The notes beneath the pieces are model-generated. The model searched no databases and was not told the DNA's origin. It was given only the letters and a program-made list of their open reading frames with translations. A stretch of 47,577 nucleotides of DNA from an uncultured Parabacteroides sp. (lineage in GTDB: Bacteria > Bacteroidota > Bacteroidia > Bacteroidales > Tannerellaceae), in assembly GCA_946055095.1 (NCBI GenBank), contig CAMGEM010000003.1, positions 1-47,577 of the forward strand, read 5' to 3'. The translations under genes were made by a program, and so were the position numbers. The stretch's first letter is position 1. Each line of letters begins with the position of its first letter. Positions 34,581 to 45,200 of the stretch are shown in pieces.

Positions 34581-36283
34581 TGTGCGAAACTATTTTTAAG
34601 TTGATGATAATAAGCTTTCAATAAGGCCATGTCATGGGCGGCATCCGTGAATACCTCGATCAGCATGGGCTGAGTAGAGGCAGTCTCTGTCTGGGTGAAC
34701 GGAGGCAGTGCGACGGCCAACTCCTCTGCGTTGTGTACCGCTTGGTAGTGGAAGCCTCGTTCTTCTGCCCATCCCTTGGCGGAGGTTTGGTGTTGGCCTG
34801 TCACGAGCTGATGCGCGGTCTCGGAGAGCTGTAATCCCGGTAGGGATTGGAAAATCTCGCCACCGCCGTTGTTCAGTAACAGAATGCGTAAATTCGATCG
34901 TAGGTTACGATTCCACAGGGCATTCATGTCGTAGAAGAAACTGAGATCGCCAATTACCACGAAGTTGAGGCGAGCAGAGGCCAACGCATATCCCATAGCG
35001 GTAGAGAGTGATCCTTCGATGCCGTTTACGCCTCGGTTACAGCAAACCTCCACACTGTCGGGGAGGGTGTAGAGCTGTGCATAGCGTACCGCCGAACTGT
35101 TGGCTAAGTGCAGGGCCGATTCAGCGGGTAGCGCATGGAGCAATGCGCCGACAGCTGCCATCTCGGAGTAGTCAAACTGGGGCTCGGGAATCCGTTTGGA
35201 ACGATACTCCCAGCCTTTCGGGTACTCTACCTGACGATTCTCCAAAAGGTAGGCGATCTTCTCTAAAAACTCGAAGGGATCCATCTCGATGACGGTCGTC
35301 AGGCAACCGAAGGTATCGACCACCTCTCCATCGAGTGAGACATGCCAATGCTCCTTGGGTGGATGATTCCGTAAATAGGTCTTTAATCGTTTGGAGACAA
35401 TATGTCCGCCGTAGGTGATCACCAATTCGGGCTTCAGCTGCTCTTGCTCCGCTTCGGGAAGCGCATACAACAAGGCATCGAAATTCTTGATAGGCAGTCC
35501 TGGCACGATGCGGTTGCCGATGTGCTCCGTCAGCCAAGTGAAATGCTTGTAGAGCAGTTTACAGATCTTCTTCTCGAACAGGTAGATCAAGCTCATCTGT
35601 CCGGCAATGACCATTCGTTTGCTATAACTGTTCAAGCGAGCGATCAACTCGTCATATTGACGGTCATAGACGTTCAACCCCTGATAGCGGGTGATCACAC
35701 GCACCTCAGGTAGCTTCTCGGTAGTGAACTGGAAGAGTGGCTCAGCGATGGGTACGTTGATGTGTACCGGACCTTTCCCGTGGTGATGCGAAGCGAGCAA
35801 AGCCTCGTTGATCAATCGGTTGCAATGCCATTCCTCTTCCGCTGTATGGATCTCCGGCAGTTGTACGGAGCATTTGACCAACGAGCCGAACACGCCTGGT
35901 TGTGGCAGGGTTTGTCCATCCATCTGTCCGATCCATGCGGCGGGGCGGTCAGCGGAGATAACCACTAAAGGAACCTGTTGGTAGAAGGCTTCCGCCACCG
36001 CGGGATGGATATTCAGCAAGGCCGATCCAGAGGTACAACAGATAGCGGCCGGTTTACCTCCATGCAGGGCCAATCCCAAAGCGAAGAAGGCACCACTTCT
36101 TTCGTCGGTGACCGCATGGCATTGAAAAGATCCCTCCGCATGCAACGTTTGTAAGAGGGGTGTGTTGCGGCTACCCGGACAGCAAACGATGTTGCGTACG
36201 CCGTGCGCTTTCAAGAGCGCCACTAATTGGAGAATATTCTTTTTATCACTAAACACCTGTTTCTGAATTTCAAAGTTTAACAT
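34577..36283 (-). CDS. menD: SEPHCHC synthase
   Basis: A 568-residue thiamine diphosphate enzyme that adds the succinyl-semialdehyde unit from 2-oxoglutarate to isochorismate. The N-terminal domain carries [11 protein letters not shown] and [12 protein letters not shown]; the C-terminal ThDP motif begins at [13 protein letters not shown] and ends near NNGGGEIF. The start ATG 36283 lies 7 bases inside the end of menF and opens MLNFEIQKQ. An in-frame upstream ATG (36415) would give an unrelated 44-residue extension inside menF and is rejected. Confidence 0.96.
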   Translation of the reverse strand: MLNFEIQKQVFSDKKNILQLVALLKAHGVRNIVCCPGSRNTPLLQTLHAEGSFQCHAVTDERSGAFFALGLALHGGKPAAICCTSGSALLNIHPAVAEAFYQQVPLVVISADRPAAWIGQMDGQTLPQPGVFGSLVKCSVQLPEIHTAEEEWHCNRLINEALLASHHHGKGPVHINVPIAEPLFQFTTEKLPEVRVITRYQGLNVYDRQYDELIARLNSYSKRMVIAGQMSLIYLFEKKICKLLYKHFTWLTEHIGNRIVPGLPIKNFDALLYALPEAEQEQLKPELVITYGGHIVSKRLKTYLRNHPPKEHWHVSLDGEVVDTFGCLTTVIEMDPFEFLEKIAYLLENRQVEYPKGWEYRSKRIPEPQFDYSEMAAVGALLHALPAESALHLANSSAVRYAQLYTLPDSVEVCCNRGVNGIEGSLSTAMGYALASARLNFVVIGDLSFFYDMNALWNRNLRSNLRILLLNNGGGEIFQSLPGLQLSETAHQLVTGQHQTSAKGWAEERGFHYQAVHNAEELAVALPPFTQTETASTQPMLIEVFTDAAHDMALLKAYYHQLKNSFAQ

Positions 36284-37359
36284 GTTTGACGAATCAGTCT
36301 GCGCATCGTGTTTAACTTGATCTCTGTCTCTTGCCACTCCTCTGTCAGCTGGGAGGCTCCCAAGAGGCCCCCTCCGGCATACAGCTCGAAATGGGTAGGC
36401 TTGATTTGCATACAACGCAGATTGACGTAAAGATCACTATGCCCTTTGGGGTCGAGCCAGCCAATAAAGCCGGAATAGTAGGTGCGATCATATCCCTCTG
36501 CCGCTTGGATGAAACGCAGTGCCCACGCTTTGGGCAAGCCGCAGACAGCCGGTGTGGGATGTAGTCGCTCCAACAGCTCACCGACCAGCGCGGGATCTGG
36601 CAGGGAGAAATAGAAGTCGCTTTTGAGGTGGCAGACCTCTCCCGCACGGACAGGATAGGGACCCTGCTCTTTTCCCTCGATACCCAGGGTTTGCAGCTGA
36701 TCATGGATATATTGCGCGACCAACCGTTGCTCATGTCGGTTTTTGGGATTCCATTGCTCCTCAACTTTCCCATTGCTTAGGGGCTGAGTCCCGGCTAAGG
36801 CCACGGTATGCCAATCGCACTGTTTGCCGGAAAGCAGGATCTCGGGTGTACTGCCCATCCAAGTACCCGTCTGTGGCGTGTGGCAGAGATAGACAAACGA
36901 ACGGATATAACGGGTCACAGCCGCAAGGAAACTCTTTCCGATAGAGAATCCCTCCTGTCTCGGTATCAATTGCTTGCGCGAGAGAACTAATTTACGATCC
37001 GGGTGGTGGAGCAACGGCTGTGTGAAGTTGGCAAACCGCTGGGCATAATCTACCTCTGGCACAGGGAAGGTGTGCTCCAGGACAGATGCCTCCTTATCGG
37101 CTGCTGCACTTGGCGCAGGAACCGCCCATTCCCCAAGTTCTTCTGGCTCTAACACCACGATGGGATGCGCTTCGCTCAGCTGGAAAGGTGCCATCACGAA
37201 GCCTCGCACCCCCTTTAGCTCGGCGATAGCAGGTAACTCTCGCGGGTGACCTTGCCGCTGGATAGCGTAATGAATCTGTTGTTCACCTGGCCCAATCCAA
37301 GCGGCGAAAGCGTAGCCCGCGGCGATGTAATTGTCGATTGTTTGGTCTATAGGATCCAT
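36277..37359 (-). CDS. menF: Isochorismate synthase
   Basis: A 360-residue chorismate-binding enzyme that converts chorismate to isochorismate, the entry step to menaquinone. The C-terminal chorismate-binding part has [38 protein letters not shown] and GGGLLGAS. The N-terminal region (about 1-120) is reduced, so the protein is shorter than E. coli MenF (about 430). ATG 37359 overlaps the stop of the fusion gene upstream by one base (TAATG), arguing for coupled translation. A longer in-frame start (37440) is not preferred. Confidence 0.94.
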   Translation of the reverse strand: MDPIDQTIDNYIAAGYAFAAWIGPGEQQIHYAIQRQGHPRELPAIAELKGVRGFVMAPFQLSEAHPIVVLEPEELGEWAVPAPSAAADKEASVLEHTFPVPEVDYAQRFANFTQPLLHHPDRKLVLSRKQLIPRQEGFSIGKSFLAAVTRYIRSFVYLCHTPQTGTWMGSTPEILLSGKQCDWHTVALAGTQPLSNGKVEEQWNPKNRHEQRLVAQYIHDQLQTLGIEGKEQGPYPVRAGEVCHLKSDFYFSLPDPALVGELLERLHPTPAVCGLPKAWALRFIQAAEGYDRTYYSGFIGWLDPKGHSDLYVNLRCMQIKPTHFELYAGGGLLGASQLTEEWQETEIKLNTMRRLIRQTC

Positions 37360-38591
37360 TATTTCTTTTTCAAAATGCTGTTCACGACACGCACACTGGA
37401 GACCAGTTTGTCGGTCGAAGTGAACACATCTACATTCCACACGTGCGAGGAGCGTCCCTTATGGATAATGGTACCTACCGCACGCACGGTATCGCCCTCA
37501 TGGGCCGAGGAGACATGGTTGCCGCTTACCTGCATGCCCACCACGATCTCGTCTGGCTTGGCTAAGATCATAGAGCCCATACCGGCTACCGTCTCTGCCA
37601 AAGCCAAGGTAGCACCACCATGCAGAATGCCGAAGGGCTGCCGGGTTCGCTCATCCACCGGCATCGTGGCCTCGACTCGGTCTTCGGAAGCGTAGGTGTA
37701 TTGAATGCCCAGATTGCCCATCAAGGCATGCTTAGAACGGGCATTCAGCTGATCCAAGGGTACATCTGCGGGGCGGATCGAGGCTAAGATCGCCTTCTCG
37801 ATCGCTACCGCCACGCCATCCATCGTGTTTGGCAAGGTGGTGAGATCGGCGCAGGCCTTCACGGAATCTCGTGCGTTGCCCATCGCCACGCCTGTCCCGG
37901 CCAATTGCAGCATCGAGACATCCGCCACACCATCGCCAATGGCTACCACCTCCTCAGTCGATACCTTCAGCATCTCCATCAAGACGGCCAACGTGTTGCC
38001 CTTATTGATGAAATGGGGCGCTACCTCCAGGAAGTAATCCTCCGTCAGGAAAGCCTCCAGCACACCATCTAACCGCCGTTTCCAATGGTTCTCCAAACCA
38101 CGCAGGGCCTCGCCGTCATCGCTGGTCAAGATGCACTTGCAAGGTGAGAAATCGACCGCCTCGATGAACTTGTCCGTCCCGATAATGCGCATCTTGTTCA
38201 ATGCCGCCTCCTCCTGAACATGTGGGTTATGTGGATCGTTCGTCAAAATGAAATCTTGGTGATAGGTGAAAATGGTAAAGCCATTCTCGTTCGCTTTCCG
38301 GTAGAGATAAGGGATCATTTCCGGATTGATCCGCTTCTCAAACAGCAGCTCCCCCGTCTGGGCATTGATGATTTGTCCACCATTGTAGGAGAGAATGAAT
38401 CCCCCATAATGATTCAGCTCCAGGGCTTCCGCCAAGGGTTGTACCCCTTTGGTGGGGCGTCCGGAAGCCAATACGATATGTACGCCCATTTGTTGTGCCT
38501 TCAATAAGGCGGCATGGGTACGCTGTGTAATTTCCTTTTGGTCATTGAGTAATGTACCATCTACGTCTAAGACTAATAATTTGCACTGCAT
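37359..38591 (-). CDS. HAD hydrolase fused to MenI-like (DHNA-CoA) thioesterase
   Basis: A 410-residue two-domain protein. Residues 1 to about 270 are a Cof-type HAD-IIB phosphatase: Asp9-x-Asp11 in VLDVDGTLL, SGRPTKGV, and the IGDGVADVSML metal loop. Residues about 283-410 are a hotdog thioesterase with FGILHGGATLALAET, where His324-Gly-Gly and Glu333 match the active site of PaaI/YdiI-type enzymes. It is the first gene of the menaquinone operon, and the hotdog part fits the thioesterase that releases 1,4-dihydroxy-2-naphthoate. What the HAD domain acts on is not evident. The linker (about 270-283) is short and the frame is continuous, so it is a real fusion, not a frameshift. Confidence 0.9.
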   Translation of the reverse strand: MQCKLLVLDVDGTLLNDQKEITQRTHAALLKAQQMGVHIVLASGRPTKGVQPLAEALELNHYGGFILSYNGGQIINAQTGELLFEKRINPEMIPYLYRKANENGFTIFTYHQDFILTNDPHNPHVQEEAALNKMRIIGTDKFIEAVDFSPCKCILTSDDGEALRGLENHWKRRLDGVLEAFLTEDYFLEVAPHFINKGNTLAVLMEMLKVSTEEVVAIGDGVADVSMLQLAGTGVAMGNARDSVKACADLTTLPNTMDGVAVAIEKAILASIRPADVPLDQLNARSKHALMGNLGIQYTYASEDRVEATMPVDERTRQPFGILHGGATLALAETVAGMGSMILAKPDEIVVGMQVSGNHVSSAHEGDTVRAVGTIIHKGRSSHVWNVDVFTSTDKLVSSVRVVNSILKKK

Positions 38592-38667
38592 AGCGATCCG
38601 ATTTTAAAGTGAGTGATCCACGGACGGCTTCCTGATCGTTGGAGAGTCGTATGATGGATTGAGCGAG

Positions 38668-38675
38668 CAAAAATA
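38668..38675 (-). promoter_or_regulatory. -7 box for the menaquinone operon
   Basis: Minus-strand TATTTTTG, 77 bases before the fusion gene ATG, matches TAnnTTTG. Confidence 0.5.
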
Positions 38676-38739
38676 ACGATTCTCCACGCATTCCCCAAGT
38701 CTTTTCCCTCGTTTGTTCTGGAAAAAACAATTGACGACC

Positions 38740-39414
38740 TTACCTCAATAGATCTGGCCGGAGGCGAGCGGTTCGCTCTTGGGCTTGTTGCAGGCGCCAC
38801 TCTTCAATCTTGCGTTGGTGGCCGGAAAGGAGTACGTCGGGCACTCGCCACCCTTTGTATTCCGCTGGGCGGGTATAGACCGGAGGGGCCAATAGGTTAT
38901 CTTGGAAAGAGTCGGAGAGGGCACTCTGCTCGTCGCCAATGACACCGGGAATGATCCGGACTACGGCATCGGTGATGATCGCCGCGGCCAGTTCGCCACC
39001 GGTCAGCACATAATCGCCCACGGAAATCTCTTTGGTGATCAGGTGCTCGCGGATGCGATAGTCTATGCCCTTATAATGTCCGCAGAGAATGATCAGGTTA
39101 TTGAGGAGCGACATTTGGTTGGCCATGGGTTGGTTGAAGGTCTCACCATCAGGGGAGGTATAGATCACCTCATCGTAGTCTCGCTCGCTTTTAAGGGCTG
39201 TGATCGCCCGATCAATCGGCTCGATTTGCATCACCATGCCAGCTTCGCCGCCAAAGGGATAGTCATCTACCCGACGCCACTTGTTGGTGGTGTAATCACG
39301 GAGGTTGTGTAAATGGATTTCGGCCAATCCTTTATCTTGTGCTCGCCCCACGATAGAGCAATTGATCATGCCTTCGATCATCTCGGGCAAAACGGTCAGA
39401 ATATCTATACGCAT
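38740..39414 (-). CDS. trmD: tRNA (guanine37-N1)-methyltransferase
   Basis: A 224-residue SPOUT methyltransferase that makes m1G37 in tRNAs reading CNN and GGG-type codons, preventing frameshifts. The trefoil-knot motifs [12 protein letters not shown] and [15 protein letters not shown] are present, together with [12 protein letters not shown]. The C-terminus (about residues 165-224) is the usual helical tRNA-binding part. It has its own -7 box (39441-39448). It is not next to rpsP/rimM/rplS, as it is in E. coli. Confidence 0.96.
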   Translation of the reverse strand: MRIDILTVLPEMIEGMINCSIVGRAQDKGLAEIHLHNLRDYTTNKWRRVDDYPFGGEAGMVMQIEPIDRAITALKSERDYDEVIYTSPDGETFNQPMANQMSLLNNLIILCGHYKGIDYRIREHLITKEISVGDYVLTGGELAAAIITDAVVRIIPGVIGDEQSALSDSFQDNLLAPPVYTRPAEYKGWRVPDVLLSGHQRKIEEWRLQQAQERTARLRPDLLR

Positions 39415-39440
39415 ACTTCTATTTCTTCACTTAGACGGAG

Positions 39441-39448
39441 CAAAAGTA
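39441..39448 (-). promoter_or_regulatory. -7 box for trmD
   Basis: Minus-strand TACTTTTG, 27 bases before the trmD ATG, matches TAnnTTTG. Confidence 0.5.
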
Positions 39449-39456
39449 CGCGATTA

Positions 39457-39488
39457 TTTCCGAATGTTAGAAAATAGATTTAAATTTG
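39457..39488 (+). promoter_or_regulatory. Promoter of the GH109/oxidoreductase/DUF1080 operon
   Basis: TAAATTTG at 39481-39488 matches TAnnTTTG; TTTC at 39457-39460 (20-base spacing) is a possible -33. It lies 36 bases before the ATG at 39525. Confidence 0.5.
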
Positions 39489-39524
39489 TGGCGGTAAATA
39501 TCATAAACTAATTAAAAAGCATAT

Positions 39525-40925
39525 ATGGAAAACACGCGTCGTTCTTTCCTGAAAAAGGTTTCTGCTGCCGGATTGGGGGCAGCAGGGTTAGCAATGGCTG
39601 GTTCAGCCAATGCGGCAACATCGGTGGCCGAAGTGCCACAGAAGAAGAAAACAGCTGGTAAAGATGATGGCAAACTGCGTTTTGGCTTCATTGGCACTGG
39701 CTCTCGTTGTCAGGAGCACATCAACAATGTGTTGGCGATTCCTGGTAATAAGATCGTAGCGATCTGCGATATTCAGCAGGGGCCGATCGACAGTACGTTG
39801 AAGCATATCGCCAAGTTCAACGTGCCTGCACCGAAGGTTTATAAAGGGGGTGAGCGAGAGTTTGAGCACATGTTGAATAATGAGGAGTTTGATTGTGTGA
39901 TCATTGCCAGCCCGTGGGAGTGGCACGTGCCAATGTCGATAGCGGCCATGAAGGCGGGTGTACCCTATGTGGGTGTGGAGGTCTCGGCTGCCAATTCATT
40001 AGAGGAGTGCTGGGATTTGGTGAACGTGTCGGAGGCGACAGGCAGCCATTTGAACATCATGGAGAATGTATGCTATCGTCGGGACTGCATGGCCGCCCTC
40101 AATATGGTGCGGCAGGGGTTGTTCGGCGAGTTGCTGCATGCTACTTGTGGCTATGAGCATGACCTGCGCGATGTGAAGTTTAACGATGGTACGCACTATA
40201 CCTATCAACCGGGTGGTGAGTTGCGTATGGGACCGACCGCTTACGCTGAGGCGCAGTGGCGTACGAACCATTCCGTGCATCGCAATGGCGACATCTACCC
40301 GACGCATGGCATCGGTCCGGTAGCGAACTGCTTGGACATCAACCGAGGCAATCGCTTTGTCGCACTCTCTTCGATGGCGACACAGAGTCGGGGTTTGCAT
40401 AAGTTCATCGTCGATAATGGTGGTGAGCATCATCCGTTGGCTAACGTGCGTTTTAACTTGGGCGACATCGTGACGACCATGATCAAGTGTGCCAATGGGC
40501 AGACCGTGATCGTGACGCACGATACCAACTCGCCACGTCCCTATTCTTTGGGTTTCCGCATTCAAGGAACGGAAGGTCTTTGGATGAACGATGGCGATCA
40601 TGTTTATGTGCAGGGTAAGTCGAAACCGCACCGTTGGGACGATTCCGAGCCTTGGTTCAAGCAATACGACCATAAACTGTGGGCTACTCATGGTGATGCG
40701 GCTGCGGAGGCTGGACATGGTGGCATGGACTATATCATGATGTATGATTTCATTCAGGCGATCCATGATAAGCGTCCCGCTCCGATGGATTGCTACGATG
40801 CGGCGGCTTGGAGTGCGATCTCAGCCTTGTCGGAGATGTCGATTGCCCGTGGAGGTGCGTTGGTGGATTTCCCCGACTTTACACGTGGTCATTGGATTCA
40901 TCGTCAGCCGGCATTCGCCTTATAA
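39525..40925 (+). CDS. GH109-like Gfo/Idh/MocA protein with Tat signal
   Basis: A 466-residue protein with a twin-arginine signal (Arg5-Arg6, RRSFLKK, hydrophobic stretch ending ANA at about 30). The Rossmann NAD site is GFIGTGSR at about residues 54-61. The rest matches glycoside hydrolase family 109, whose founding members are alpha-N-acetylgalactosaminidases using NAD+ in a transient oxidation mechanism: WRTNHSVHRNGDIYPTHG, LDINRGNR and, near the end, AGHGGMDYIMMY. Tat export fits a protein that must fold around its cofactor before leaving the cytoplasm. First of three genes in a probable operon; 43 bases separate it from the next. Sugar specificity is not proven. Confidence 0.88.
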   Translation: MENTRRSFLKKVSAAGLGAAGLAMAGSANAATSVAEVPQKKKTAGKDDGKLRFGFIGTGSRCQEHINNVLAIPGNKIVAICDIQQGPIDSTLKHIAKFNVPAPKVYKGGEREFEHMLNNEEFDCVIIASPWEWHVPMSIAAMKAGVPYVGVEVSAANSLEECWDLVNVSEATGSHLNIMENVCYRRDCMAALNMVRQGLFGELLHATCGYEHDLRDVKFNDGTHYTYQPGGELRMGPTAYAEAQWRTNHSVHRNGDIYPTHGIGPVANCLDINRGNRFVALSSMATQSRGLHKFIVDNGGEHHPLANVRFNLGDIVTTMIKCANGQTVIVTHDTNSPRPYSLGFRIQGTEGLWMNDGDHVYVQGKSKPHRWDDSEPWFKQYDHKLWATHGDAAAEAGHGGMDYIMMYDFIQAIHDKRPAPMDCYDAAAWSAISALSEMSIARGGALVDFPDFTRGHWIHRQPAFAL

Positions 40926-40968
40926 TGCGTAATTAATCTATTCAATTTCATATTCTAATAAGTGTACT

Positions 40969-42225
40969 ATGAAGACAAACAGAAGAGACTTCCTGAAAAC
41001 CTTGGGTGGTATCGCGGCCTTTACGATCGTGCCGCGCCACGTGTTGGGTAAGGGATTTATCGCCCCGAGTGATCAATTGACCAAGGGTATCATTGGTACA
41101 GGTGGTATGGGTCGTGGCCATGTGAACTATGCCGGCACCCGTCTGGTCGCCGTCTGCGATGTGGATAAGAACCATCTGGAATTAGGCAAGCAATTAGTGA
41201 AGGAGAAGATCGCCGCCTATCACGATTTCCGTGATTTGATCTTGGATCCGAACGTAGATATTGTACATATCGCCACTCCTCCCCATTGGCATGGCATCAT
41301 GTCTGTGGAGGCAGCGAAAGCGGGGAAGGATATTTGGTGTGAGAAGCCGATGACCCGTACGATTGGCGAGGGCAAGCGAGTGATGGAGGCCGTGAAGCAG
41401 TATGGCCGCATGTTCCGTCTGAACACTTGGTTCCGCTTCGCCGATCCTTTCTATGGCTTGGGCACGCCAGTTAAGCCGTTGAAGAAGTTGGTTCAAAGTG
41501 GTTTGTTAGGTTGGCCTTTGAAGGTGACGATCAGCAAGCATACCGGCTTTGACTGGAAGTTCTATTGGGTAGGAAAGGAATACTTGGAGCCGCAACCGGT
41601 TCCTGCGGAGTTGGATTATGATATGTGGCTCGGCCCGGCTCCTTATAAACCCTATAACGCGCACCGTGTGCATCAGACTTTCCGTGGTTATTGGGATTAT
41701 GATGGCGGTGGCTTGGGCGATATGGGTCAGCACTACATCGACCCCGTGCAGTATTTCTTGGGTAAGGATGAGACCAGTCCGGTGAAGGTGGAGGTGGATG
41801 CGCCCCAACAGCATCCGGATGCGGTTGGCACTTGGCGATCCATCACCTATACGTATGAGGATGGTTGCCAGATCGTGCTGTGGGGTGGTGATTATGGCGA
41901 TCCCAATACGCCTTACATCGCTGGTCCGAAGGGAAATGTCTATAAGAACTTTGTATGCGACATTCCCGACTGGGAGAAGAAGTTGGCGGAGTATCCGGAG
42001 CCGGAGCCTCAAGTCACAGACTTTATCCAGTGCGTGAAGACCCGTCAACCGTTTGCGTTGAATGAGCGCAATGGATTCCGTTCGGCGACGATTGTCAATA
42101 TGGGAGCCGTAGCGTTGCGTTTGAACCGGACCTTGCATTTCGATCCGGTGAAATTGGAGTTTATCAATGATGAGGCCGCTAACCGTTTGCTTGACCAGCC
42201 GATGCGTGCGCCTTGGAATATCTAA
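40969..42225 (+). CDS. Gfo/Idh/MocA family oxidoreductase with Tat signal
   Basis: A 418-residue NAD(P)-dependent sugar oxidoreductase. The N-terminus has a twin-arginine signal (Arg5-Arg6, RRDFLKT, short hydrophobic stretch to about residue 28). Then come a nucleotide site GIIGTGGMGRG (about 40-50), the family motif WCEKPMTRT, and GGGLGDMGQHYIDPVQYFLG in the catalytic domain. Its sequence differs clearly from the GH109-like neighbour, so it is a distinct activity, plausibly oxidising a glycoside or reducing a keto-sugar. It lies 21 bases before the DUF1080 gene. Confidence 0.9.
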   Translation: MKTNRRDFLKTLGGIAAFTIVPRHVLGKGFIAPSDQLTKGIIGTGGMGRGHVNYAGTRLVAVCDVDKNHLELGKQLVKEKIAAYHDFRDLILDPNVDIVHIATPPHWHGIMSVEAAKAGKDIWCEKPMTRTIGEGKRVMEAVKQYGRMFRLNTWFRFADPFYGLGTPVKPLKKLVQSGLLGWPLKVTISKHTGFDWKFYWVGKEYLEPQPVPAELDYDMWLGPAPYKPYNAHRVHQTFRGYWDYDGGGLGDMGQHYIDPVQYFLGKDETSPVKVEVDAPQQHPDAVGTWRSITYTYEDGCQIVLWGGDYGDPNTPYIAGPKGNVYKNFVCDIPDWEKKLAEYPEPEPQVTDFIQCVKTRQPFALNERNGFRSATIVNMGAVALRLNRTLHFDPVKLEFINDEAANRLLDQPMRAPWNI

Positions 42226-42246
42226 TCTTACACGCAATTTATCAAT

Positions 42247-45200
42247 ATGAAGAAGGTATATATTTCCATAGCGAGCTTGTTGCTCTTGGGTAATGTGATG
42301 TTGGCGCAGAGTCCGGCTAATCGTACCGCCCAGACGGTGGTGGCGGATGTGTTGGCGCAGATGCCGGCACAGCAACAGGCAGAATACAATAAGTTGATCA
42401 ATGATTTGGCGACAACTGGTGAGGCGGGTGTCGAGCAGTTGATCCGTAAGATCAACGCACCGGGTAAAGGCAGCAATGCCAATGTGGATTATGCGTTGAG
42501 CGGCTTAAGCCATTTCGTGATGGCAAAAGGCAACGAGCAGGCACGTCAGACCGTGGCAAAAGCGTATGTGAACGCATTGAATCAAGTGACAGAGCGTGAG
42601 ACAAAGGCCTTTATCATTCGCCAGTTGCAGATCATGGGAGCCAATGAGTCGGTGGATGCGTTGGCTGGTTACTTGAGCGAGGAGAGCTTGAGCGGTCCTG
42701 CCGCACGGGCACTTTCCGCTATTGGCTCTGAGCAGGCTAAGCAGGCGTTGCTCTCCTCCTTGAAGCGCCGGATGGGGACACCAAAGACCCAGAAAGACGC
42801 GATCCGTGCTATTGCCGACGTGCACATGGCCGAGGCTGAGCCCTTGTTGCAGGCCCTGTTAGGCAATGAGGATCCGGATATGCAGAAAGAGGTGTTGTAT
42901 GCGTTGAGTCAATGCGGTTCAGTCGCTTCACTGAAGGATTTGGCCAATGCGGCAGCGGCGGTGAATTACACCATGGAGCGTACGGGTGCGAATGAGGCTT
43001 ATATCGCTTTGATCAAACGTATTGCGGCGAATGGTGCTGCGAAAGAGGCTGAGAAAGCGGCGAATGACTTGCTCAAGAAGGCTACGAAAGCTGGGGCTAC
43101 CCAGACGCGTGAGGCTGCCTTGGAGGTGCTTTTCGCGCTACAGCCGGCTAACACCAACAAATTGTTGCAGACAGCGTTGAAAGATGCCAATAAGGATTAT
43201 CGCAATGCGGCCCTGAACTTCGCTTCTGCTTATGCGGATCAAGCGCTCTATGTGGAGTTGATGAAGACCGTGATGAAGGCGAAACCGGAGGTGAAGGTGG
43301 ATGTGCTCAACTGGATTGGCCGGGAGAGTAAGCGTCCGAACCAGCATGACGTGATCAAGAATTTGGAGGTACGTTTCGACTTACCGGCGAAGCAGGTGAT
43401 CTTGAATCAGCTGACCGATACCAATTTCGATGTTTGTCAGGCCGCTGTCTGGGCATTGGTGAAGATAGGTGACAAGAGCGTGATCCCTGCGTTAGCGGAT
43501 CTTTTGAAGAGCGATGATAAGCAGGTGGTCTTGTTGGGACAGGATGCTTTGTTCGCTTTTGCGGGTGATATAGACCAGGCCGTAGCGAAGGTGATCCCCG
43601 CAGCAGGTGAGGCTGGAAAGATTGCCGGATTGGAGCTGTTGGCCAATCGCAAGGCTGACGCAAACTTGAATACGGTCTTGGATCAGATCAAGAGCGGTAC
43701 GCCTGCGGTGAAGACGGCTGCTTATACCGCTTTGAAGGATGTGGTGGCCGAGAAGGACTTCACGTTGCTGTGTGGCATGTTGGAGACGGCTGATGCGGAT
43801 GCGATTGCTCCTATACAGGATGCCCTCATTGCGGCCATCGCCAAGCAGACTCCTAAGACGATGGTGCAGAACGTAAACCGTCGGATGGTGCAAGCGGGCG
43901 ATAGCAAGAAACATCTGTATTATAAGGTACTCTCCGCTACCGGTGAGGCTGATGCGTTGAAGATGATCGTGTCAGGATTCATGGAGGGTAAAGGCGCGGC
44001 GAAGGAGGCCGCTTTGGAGGCTTTGTTGGTTTGGAAGGGTGATGAGGCCGCTGATCCGTTGTATGTGATCGCGAAGAACACTACCGATGAGCAGGTACGC
44101 AACAAGGCGTTGACTCGCTATGTGCAGCTCGCTTCCAACCCGAAGATGACGGGTGAGAACCGATTGATCCGTCTGCGTCAGGCGATGGAGATCGCAAAGG
44201 ATAACAAGCAAAAGGTGCAGATCTTGCAACAGGTGCAACAGACGGGCACTTTCATTGGCTTGATGTATGCTTCGCAATTCCTCGATGATAGCAATGCGGA
44301 GGTACGCTCTGCGGCTACCTATGCCGTTTGGAACATCGCCCGTAGTCATCCCGAGTACTCAGGCAAGAACGTGAAGGCGATCTTGACTCGTGTGCTGGGT
44401 ATGTTCGATGGTGAGGATGCCCGTTATGACATTGACGCCTTGAAGCAGCACTTAGAGAAGTTAGGCGACGAGGAGGGTTTCGTATCGCTTTTCAACGGCA
44501 AGGATCTGACAGGCTGGAAGGGTATGGTTGGCAAGGATGGCGATGGCAATCCTTACAAACGTTATAAGATGACACCGGCCCAGTTGGAGAAGGAGCAGAA
44601 GGCGGCTGATGAGCGGATGCGCAAAGACTGGTTCGTGAAAAACGGCCTGATTGTCTTTGAGGGCAGTGGCTATGACAACCTCTGTACGGAGAAACAATAT
44701 GGTGATTTCGAGATGTATGTGGATTGGATGCTTGATCCGAACGGTAAGGAGCCGGATGCCGGTATTTACCTTCGTGCGACACCGCAGGTACAGATCTGGG
44801 ACACTTCTCGTGTCAATGTGGGTGCGCAGGTCGGTTCAGGCGGACTCTACAACAACGCAAAGAACGAGCGCATCCCGTTGAAGGTGGCTGATAATAAGTT
44901 GGGAGAGTGGAACAGTTTCTATATCAAGATGGTGGGCGATCGTGTGACTGTCAAGCTCAACGGAGAGTTGGTGGTTGATAATGTCATCATGGAGAACTAT
45001 TGGGATCGTAGCCAACCGATTCTCCCGATCGAGCAGATCGAGTTGCAGGCACATGGCAGCCGTTGCTTCTTCCGTGATATTTACGTGAAGGAATTGCCGA
45101 AACAGGAGCCGTTCCAGCTTTCTGAGCAGGAGAAGAAGGAGGGCTTCAAGGTGCTGTTTGACGGTACGAACATGCACGAATGGACAGGCAACACGGTGGA

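Noticed and set aside
36284-36415. Longer menD start at 36415
   Set aside because: The extension lies in menF coding sequence and has no MenD similarity.
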